Source: Mytilus edulis | Taxonomy: Eukaryota > Mollusca > Bivalvia > Mytilida > Mytilidae | Length of the DNA stretch: 64,000 bases | NCBI RefSeq assembly: GCF_963676685.1 | Contig: NC_092354.1 | Coordinates: 19,536,746-19,600,745 of the forward strand | Direction of reading: 5' to 3' | Part shown: positions 56,386 through 64,000 of the stretch, piece after piece | How positions within the stretch are numbered: position 1 is the stretch's first letter | Layout: every line of letters begins with the position of its first letter | Notes under the pieces: generated by a model | What the model was told of the DNA's origin: nothing | The model's database searches: none | What the model saw: the letters and a program-made list of their open reading frames with translations, nothing else | Made by a program: the position numbers and the translations under genes

Positions 56386-56876
56386 TAATTCAGTCGCCGA
56401 GATTGATGGACTCAACAGAGCAGAGTAAATAAACATTTTTCAGTGCAATAGTGAAACGTGTGGTTAAAGGATAACTTCCGCTCCTTCTCTTCTTGGTCCT
56501 CCTTCAATGAATTCTGTATCATGAGAATAAAGGAACAAATGGGTAGGCAAAGGGGGCACATCTGGTTTCCATATGAGTGTCATCTGGATTTTGAAAAAAA
56601 AACACATCCTCCAAACGTACAACAAATACTGTAGTGCAAATATACACATCTAGCATCTTGACGGTGCAACTTTAAATTAACCTTTTGTTTGAATCAGACA
56701 AAAGTGGTTAGTTTACGAAGCATGATGTGTCCCTACCTAAAACAATGCATTACCTATGTATGTTATTCTATTTTAGGAAACAAAAGTTAAGTAATTATCT
56801 TAATCTATGGCGAATCTATTTTAAAAAGTATAGAACAGCCAAATGTGTTTATCCTGATGCATAATACAGTAGAGAC

Positions 56877-57037
56877 AGCGGATGCAGGAATTTTTGAAAG
56901 GGGGGGGTGCTAACCCAGGGCACCCTGGGCAAAGGGGGGGGGGGGGTGCAAAACATATGTCCCGATACAAATGCATTGATCGGCAAAAATAAAAGGGGGG
57001 CACCCCCGGAACCCCCCCCCCCTGGATCCGCCACTGA
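56877..57037. mobile_element. CAGTGGCGGATCC-type MITE with poly-G
   Basis: The right end CCTGGATCCGCCACTG and left AGCGGATGCAGG are inverted; G and C runs flank an interior containing ACAAATGCATTGATCGG, also present in 13685-13851. Confidence 0.6.
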
Positions 57038-57485
57038 GAGATACTTATTGTAAATACTCTATCAGATCACTGTTTTTTCTAGTATTCACATTTGCCCTAC
57101 TCAAACTTGGAATTCAACCAATCAAATACTGGATTTGATTTTCGAGCACACATTTTTTACTCAGAGTTCTGCATGAGTACAGTTTTTCTGTAACTTCTTC
57201 ATTGAATTTCTCTTTTTGTTACTTGTTTGCCTTATTTTCTAAAAAGTTTGTCCAGTATTCTCTATTCTTCATGTAAACTCCTTAAAGACCCAAAAATTGA
57301 AGACTATTTTAAGGGGACAGAAATTTGCCGTGAAAAAAGCAAACGTGACCCTTTGAAGAGTTGTAACAAGGTTTCCGTGTAGAGCGTGGTAATCTCCCTA
57401 CATGAGGCATCGGATTTAACTTCCCAATTCCTAGTGGAGTGTCTTTGGATGTTTACATCCAACGCAGTCAAACGATCTTTGTCAA

Positions 57486-57665
57486 ACATGGCAATGCGAT
57501 ATCAACACAAACATGCCGATGCGATATCAATGAGACCATGACACTGCGATATCAATAGGAACATTGCAATGTGATATCAATAGGAACATTGCAATGTGAT
57601 ATCAATATAAATTTGGCAATGCGATATCAATAAGAACATGGCAATGCGATATCAATACGAAGATG
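57486..57665. repeat. Tandem repeat, about 25-bp unit
   Basis: About seven copies of ATGGCAATGCGATATCAATA plus AGAAC. Confidence 0.75.
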
Positions 57666-57726
57666 GTGTGGGTGCCATTGAGTCATCTGAGGCCAGTGGG
57701 GCGCCCACATCGCTAAAACCGTAAAG

Positions 57727-58325
57727 ATGACTAATTCCAATCTATGCTTCTTGCGACGAAACCTCCACCACTGTCCAAATGATTGCAGGAAACAGGCGTA
57801 TATAGGACTTATCCGATCACTTTTAGAATACGCTTCCAAAGTTTGGTACCCTTACTTAATCAAGGATATAAAAGTACTCGAAGGAGTTCAGAGACAAGCA
57901 GTGCGTTTCATCGGTGGGGATTATACAAACAGCGAGGAAGGAAGTATACGGCGACTAATGAATGAACTAAAACTTCTAACACTGGAAAACAGACGGCGTC
58001 ACGGTAGAATCACTTTTCTTTACAAGGTGGCCGGAGAGTTGGTACCAGCTATACTAGTCTACAAGGCTCAGTATTAGTCAAAGAGAGATCAAAAGCACAA
58101 TTAAATCAAAACAATTTAGTGACTTTAAAACAACAAACATTGTAGACGAATTTGCTAAAACAACAGCCGGTGCTTCAAAATTCCACCTGCAAATACGATT
58201 AATACAAACAGTCATTCTTTGTAAGAACAATACCCGATTGGAATAGACTATCAGACAATCTCGTGTGTGCTAAATCAATTGAGAGCTTTAAGACATCGGT
58301 TGCTCTCACAACGTTGTACTAGTAA
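57727..58325 (+). pseudogene. 3' end of a Jockey/CR1-type non-LTR retrotransposon
   Basis: Frames read LRRNLHHCPNDCRKQAYIGL, SLLEYASKVWYPYL, VQRQAVRFIGGDY and ITFLYKVAGELVPA, then after a frameshift VRTIPDWNRLSDNLVCAKSI. This is the familiar C-terminal region after the RT of this class. It is broken and 5' truncated. Confidence 0.8.
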
Positions 58326-58544
58326 TTTTCCAGCGCCTCTCTCCCGTTGCCATTGGTGCCATATACTGGTCCTGCAACGTATTCATTTAGATTTAGCTCC
58401 AAGTTGCAATGTATAAAAAGCTAACAATTATAGATCTAAGTACGACCGACCGTGCAAGGGCCAGTCAAGGTTGTTAAAAACTTCCATCATCATCAAAGTA
58501 TACGACCTTCAACGCGGAGCTTTGACTCAAACCTAACACAGCGA

Positions 58545-58840
58545 CGGATCAAGAAATTAGCATAAGGACTGGCCAAGAGGGGGTCAGCTCAAGTCATGCT
58601 TCAGTGATATCCTAAATAATCTACTATGACTACTATGACATTTATACCATAGCTTGTTGGATTGCTCTGGGCTATGAAAGGGAATTTAGAGGCATTACTA
58701 TGTCTCAGAGCTAAACTTAACTGAACTGCGTTGGTAATATTCAGTGGCGGATCCAGAAATTTTTGTAAGTGGGGCCCAATGACTGGCCTAAGAGGTGGCC
58801 CGCTCCAGTCACGATTCAGTGATTCCCTATATAAAATTGA
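58545..58840. mobile_element. Two CAGTGGCGGATCC-type MITE fragments
   Basis: GCGACGGATCAAGAAATTAG near 58551 and CAGTGGCGGATCCAGAAATT at 58743, each followed by AAG/GTGGCCCGCTC-like and GATTCAGTGAT.. sequence. Confidence 0.5.
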
Positions 58841-59468
58841 GAATGGAAATGGGGAATGTGTCAAAGAGACAACAACCCGCCCAAATAAAAAACAACAGCA
58901 GAGGGTCACCAACAGGTCTTCAATGTAGCGAGAAATTCCCGCACCCGGAGGCGTCCTTCAGCTGGCCCCTAAACAAATATATACTAGTCCAGTGATAATG
59001 AACGCCATACTAATTTCCAAATTGTACACAAGAAACTAAAATTAAAATAATACAAGACTAACAAAGGCCAGAGGCTCCTGACTTGGGACAGGCGCAAAAA
59101 TGCGGCGGGGTTAAACATGTTTGTGAGATCTCAACCCTCCCCCTATACCTCTAACCAATGTAGTAAAGTAAACGCATAACAATACGCACATTAAAATTCA
59201 GTTCAAGAGAAATCCGAGTCTGATGTCAGAAGATGTAACCAAAGAAAATAAACAAAATGACAATAATACATAAATAACAACAGACTACTAGCAGTTAACT
59301 GACATGCCAGCTCCAGACTTCAACTAAACTGACTGAAAGATTATGATTTCATCATATGAACATCGGGCACAATCCTTCCCGTTAGGGGTTTAGTATCATA
59401 CCATCATAACATATATGAGAAGAACATAACCCGTGTCATGCCAACAACTGTTTTTAGAATAAATGTGT

Positions 59469-60441
59469 TTAGTTCCGATGCAAAGACCTTATCAGTGACT
59501 CAATATTAACGCCAAAATATGCAATCTTTAATGACTTGACAACAGTATCGTAATTATATCCCTTCTTAATAAGTCTATTCAAAGGTTTTGTAAGTTTCTG
59601 AGGTGAATACTGACACCTTTGTGCTTTATAAAGAATATTACCATAAAAAATTGGATGTGAAATACCTGAACGTATTAAAAGTCTGCATGTTGAGCTATAT
59701 TTACGAATAATGTCTTTATACCGATGATAAAATTTAGTAAATGTTTTGACTAGTTTGTGATATCGAAAACCCTGGTGTAATAATTTTTCAGTAATACATA
59801 AATTTCTCTCGTTAAAATCTAAAACATTGTTACATACACGAGCGAATCGTACAAGTTGAGATATATAAACACCGTAAGATGGTGACAAGGGAACGTCACC
59901 ATCTAAAAACGGATAATTAACGATAGGAAATGAAAAATCATCCCTTTTATCAATCATAAATTTTAGTATTCAGCTTTCCATTAGTGATATAGATATCAAG
60001 ATCGAGAAAAGGGCAGTTGTCATTGTTAGTATTAGCTTTATTTAAAGTAAGTTCAACAGGATAAATTTCATTAATATACATACTGAAGTCGTCATTATTG
60101 AGAGCCAAAATATCATCCAAATATCTAAAAGTATTATTAAATTTGTTTATCAGATGTTGTTTCGATGGGTCTTTGCTTATTTTTGTCATAAATTGTAACT
60201 CATAACAATACAAAAACAGGTCCGCAATAAGTGGTGCACAGTTAGTCCCCATTGGAATTCCGATAATCTGACGATATACGGAATCCCCAAAGCGAACAAA
60301 AATGTTATCTAGTAAAAATTCAAGGGCATATATAGTATCAAAGCATGTCCAATTAACATAGTTTTTTTGTTTATTGCTACTAAAAAATGACCTAAAAGAG
60401 TTTGAACATATATATTCACATTCTGATTTTTTGATAAGCAA
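59469..60441 (-). pseudogene. Reverse-transcriptase element relic (main copy), one frameshift, 5' truncated
   Basis: Two overlapping frames together span an RT: IIGIPMGTNCAPLIADLFLY (RT palm), FRYLDDILALNN (catalytic YxDD as YLDD), DLDIYITNGKLNTKIYD, then KRDDFSFPIVNYPFLDGDV and PSYGVYISQLVRFARVC. A frameshift near 59950 separates them. The 5' part is cut off at a MITE at 60442. The family is a reverse transcriptase common in molluscs, possibly Penelope-like; assignment uncertain. The 3' tail runs to about 58835. Confidence 0.8.
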
Positions 60442-61088
60442 CCAAAATTTTTCCCAAAGGGGGGGGGGGGCGGGCCACCTGGGCCCACCCCCCTAAATCC
60501 GCCTCTGATATTTTAACAGCATTGTCTGATGTTTTATACATATAGTTATTTTACAAATATTTAAATTTATAAATAATGAAATTACATGAAATATTTTCAC
60601 AAATATTTGCTTATTTCTATTATCTATTTAGTTTCATGGTACTATATAAACTTGAAGAATAAAGGAATAATCAATCGTCAAAAATATTCGACAAGACCAT
60701 CGCAGTATATACACCACATCCGATGGCTTAATTCTGTTTTTTTGTTTTGTGCTTAAAACTTTCAATGTAAATTATGTTTTATGTTTTATGCTTTTTAAGT
60801 TTGAAGTTTCTTTACTTTTTTTTAAGGTTGGTAAGTATTCTATAAATTATTATCAATATAAAAATGACTGGTAAAATAGTATCTATTTTGAGAATTATTA
60901 TAAATAATAACATAAAAATAATTCAGTAAACATTCTTAAGATGAAAGAAACGCGGAAAATAATAAATTGAAAGGGTAACACATATATCCAAACACTTTCA
61001 CATTGTATTTCCGTGTATATAATAACTCAATCCCTTTTAATCTGCTTAAACAAGATTAACGAAGATTTTCACACCTTCGATGTGATCA

Positions 61089-61431
61089 TCAATTCGTTTC
61101 CGAAACTATTTCATTCAAGCGTGCACGTTGACCCCATTCATAACGATCGGTTGAGAGGTAATCTACATGGGGTAATAGGTGTGCCATCTGAAAACAATAA
61201 AAAAGAGCTGAAAATTTTGTGAAAACAGATGACTTTTCGGTAAGGTGATTTACTTATTAGATTTTGTTTATAGTAGTTTTAAAAACAAAAATGTTTACAT
61301 ATTTGAAAAAATAATTATTTAATAAAAAGTCCCTTTTGGAACCTTGTTGTATATTGCAACTTGGATGAAAACATTGGACACCTCACGACTCTCTTTAATT
61401 TTAGTCCGCGATCCAAAAATGTTTCTCCTTC
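61089..61431 (-). CDS. Possible 3' end of a fourth gene (two exons)
   Basis: Exon 61382-61431 (acceptor TTTTCACAG, donor GTGTCC) encodes RRNIFGSRTKIKESRE; exon 61187-61089 (acceptor TGTTTTCAG) continues in phase 0 with MAHLLPHVDYLSTDRYEWGQ and ends in TGA. Base composition is less AT-rich than around it. I do not recognise the protein. Without the upstream exons this is tentative. Confidence 0.35.
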
Positions 61432-61439
61432 CTGTGAAA

Positions 61440-64000
61440 ACAAGACATTCATATATCAACATTATTGTATCCAAAATGTAAAAAAATGAAGAGTTTATAT
61501 TTTATGTCAATCAATGCAGTCGCTTGATTTCAACCCAATAATCAAATAAATGGTAAACAAAGCGATTTCAAATGTCAGCCGCTCCGCGTAGGAATATCAA
61601 CTTCGGTACGCCGTCACGACAAAGAAAATATCGAACAATGTCAGAAAATTAAGGATAAGGTTAATTTCAAGTGCATGAAAAGTCCTTATAACTCATTGGA
61701 AGTTAAAAATTGGAATCCCTATCCGTAGGGTAGAGTTTCAAGCATGATAAATTCTGACGGGTTGGAAGATCGCCAGGGCGGTTGGCAAAATCGTCGCCCA
61801 CAAAGGTAAGGCAGCGTGGACATGAACCCCCCTATTTTTGGTAAGAACTGTCGCCATATTCCGATACGTTCTTTAATTTGTAGACGTGTTAATGTCAAGA
61901 TCTCAATGTGTTTTCAATGACAGTAAGTCAGATCCACACTTGACAAATAAATGCATCCATTTCTTTGGTGAAATATCCTAAACTTTTTTGAAATCCGATA
62001 CCATGCACGAAAAAAATATTGATGAATCAAATTAATACATTCCGATCAGATGACCGTCACTAAGATGTTGAAGATGCTGGTCAATAGAAATTACACATCA
62101 AATTTCAGGAACTATTCCTTAAAATGAAAATGAATATAGTAAATAAATACACATCCGATCTCTTCGACTATGTCGTTCATGTTATGACCAGCTGTAATTG
62201 TTCCAACTGTTGCTCGTGGGAAAGACCATATTTTACAGAACAGATGGTCCTACCATTGAGAAACACACGGCACCCCTTATATAATCAATGCTAAACAACT
62301 GTTCATGTTTTTTTTACTGTATCAATATTTAATGCAGCATTTGTTTTAGAAGGACATGCAATTTTAATTCACTATTTATTTATTTTTATTATGCATTAAT
62401 ATTATTTTCGTTGTTTTTAATATGTCTACCTTCTTTTGTCGAAATGTTTTCAATGAAACCATGAGAATCTACATGTAGAACCAATGTTTATGGCTTAATT
62501 TTTACTTGAATTTGGATTATTATTGACAAGACTTTATTTTATTCCAAATGCAATCAGCCTACTGTCTGGCCATGACTGTTTGAAATCTTATAAGGTCAAC
62601 GATTATGCCAAGTTGGAATTTAAATTTTTATCTCTTTCATGACATGTCCCGCTCACATGAGATGTTGAATATAATATGTAGGTGTTAAGATTTCCAGGTT
62701 CCATTAAAGGCGAATATATGTATACTTTGAAATGTTTAACTTTACTACATGTACATGTACACTCAAGCTCGCATTGTGTAGAGAAGAGATAGTTGTCAAA
62801 AACCTTTTTCCCCTTGCCATTGGGGTTAAATATAGAAAATTTTATGGTCAAAATCTTCTTAAGCCCTGACCACCACTTTTCAAGAACTCTTTTGGATACT
62901 ACATGCACTGACTACATGTACATGTTTGTTGACTGGTTTTAATAAATTCATCATCTTTGGTTGCTAGATTCATGCTTGCCATCTTCTCATATACATTTTG
63001 TATTCCAATTTCTGACTTTTCTGTACATAATTATTTGTAAATAAAACATAATTTAACTTTAATATTTACTTATACATGTATCTGTGTACTTGACTTCCAA
63101 CTGTTTACATAAATTCTGTTGGAATAAAATTTCACGAAATAATTAATAAAATCATTTCTAAATTATTTTTTACAGCAATACGTCTTTATTTTATCATTAT
63201 TTCTGACTTTTCTGTATAGTAGACTCTACTTCCAAATAATAAGGGAGAACTGAAACTTCACCTAAACTTTTCTAAGGGAGATAATTTGTGGAGCTGGGTC
63301 AAACAAAAACACTTCAGACTGTTGATACACATACATGTATATATAGCTGTTCACCTTGTATGTAAGTTACATGTAGATTTGTTGAGTTACTGTTCATTTC
63401 AGTCTTCAAAATCTGATGTCCATTTTAATTTATATTGTTTACTTTTTTTTCGAATTTTACAAAATATAAGAAAGCATTACTTGAAAGGTTGTCCAATTAA
63501 AAAGATAAATGCATGCAATTCAATTAAACAAAACATGTCTTTTTTAATTCCAATGTTTAAGAAACATTTTAGGGGAATTACCTGTTCTTATACTACAAGG
63601 TAACAGCTGATATAAAATGTTCTGATGGTTGTTAAATTTTTGTTCATTTCTATAGCCTCTTTCTAAGCACTATCTGACCTAGATGTAGGTCCCATGTCAC
63701 AGTCTTCACCATGAACTTTTAAATCTATAGGGCCAGATTTCAATTGTTGGACAAATTTAGTTAGATTCTGGTGGCCTGTAGAGATGATTTTTACAGGCCC
63801 AAAAAGGAGTTTTACAAGCCTGGGCAGATGCTCGCCCGGCCTGTGGTTCAGCTTGAAGACTGCCATGATAAAAGCCCTAGTTCCAATGCTTGTTTAACAA
63901 AAAATAATTTTAATTGACATGTAAAATATATATGCAGAGATCCATCTTGTTCTGTAAACTATTTGAAAAAACTTTAATAACCTAAATTTTTGTTTTCACC
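61440..64000. other. Right-hand region without supported gene
   Basis: Open frames at 62603-62908 and 63663-63866 (minus) and 63286-63603 (plus) have no splice, domain or start support and may be repeat-derived. Short conserved-looking frames at 61572-61652 and 61744-61805 are treated under findings. Confidence 0.4.

Noticed and set aside
57304-57489. Minus frame near 57.4 kb
   Set aside because: Possibly related to sequence near 32.0-32.2 kb, but the similarity by eye is too weak to claim a repeat or a gene.
62603-62908. 101-residue minus frame containing CELECTCTC
   Set aside because: No splice sites, domain or start context support it, and the surrounding sequence looks repetitive.

Overview
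The window looks like nuclear DNA of a bivalve mollusc, most probably a mussel (Mytilus). It is AT-rich, has short exons separated by long introns with GT..AG splice sites, and is saturated with dispersed repeats of a bivalve type: tRNA-derived SINEs, foldback MITEs, hAT-like elements with CAGTGGCGGATCC termini, and decayed reverse-transcriptase elements. The genus call is recognition of repeat style, not a database match. There is no sign of bacterial, organellar or viral genome organisation.

Three multi-exon genes can be assembled by hand with consistent splice phases. Gene A (minus strand, 16932 down to 867, 3' end beyond the left edge) encodes a secreted protein: a signal-peptide exon followed by one-exon-per-module repeats of a six-cysteine motif, C-x(6-7)-C-x3-C-x7-C-x2-C-x-C, resembling an antistasin-type module, joined by Gly/Ser/Thr linkers. 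Gene B (plus, 19869-29008, complete, 11 exons, 527 residues) starts head-to-head about 2.9 kb away. It has the same plan (signal exon ending in phase 1, related cysteine modules) plus long Ser/Gly and Gly/Met-rich blocks. A and B look like divergent paralogues coding for extracellular matrix, shell, byssus or protease-inhibitor-like proteins.

Gene C (minus, 48959 down to 31323, 5' signal exon not found) is the most interesting item. It encodes two sushi/CCP domains, one transmembrane helix, and a cytoplasmic tail of three tandem CIDE-N (CAD) domains. Each CIDE-N domain is split over two exons in the same repeating phase pattern. CIDE-N is known from the apoptotic nuclease DFF40/DFF45 and the CIDE lipid-droplet proteins; I know of no described cell-surface receptor carrying it. 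The architecture suggests a receptor that signals by head-to-tail CIDE-N polymerisation.

The remaining sequence is mostly intron and repeat. 1-860 is intron plus a SINE. 16933-19868 is the shared A/B upstream region. 29057-31322 separates the convergent ends of B and C and contains a 1.2-kb minisatellite abutting the stop codon of C. 48960-61088 is repeat-dense, with a reverse-transcriptase relic inverted relative to one at 44.4 kb, a second non-LTR relic, a 268-bp foldback and an unexplained GC-rich island. 61.1-61.4 kb holds two possible exons of a fourth minus-strand gene. 61.8-64 kb has only weak open frames.
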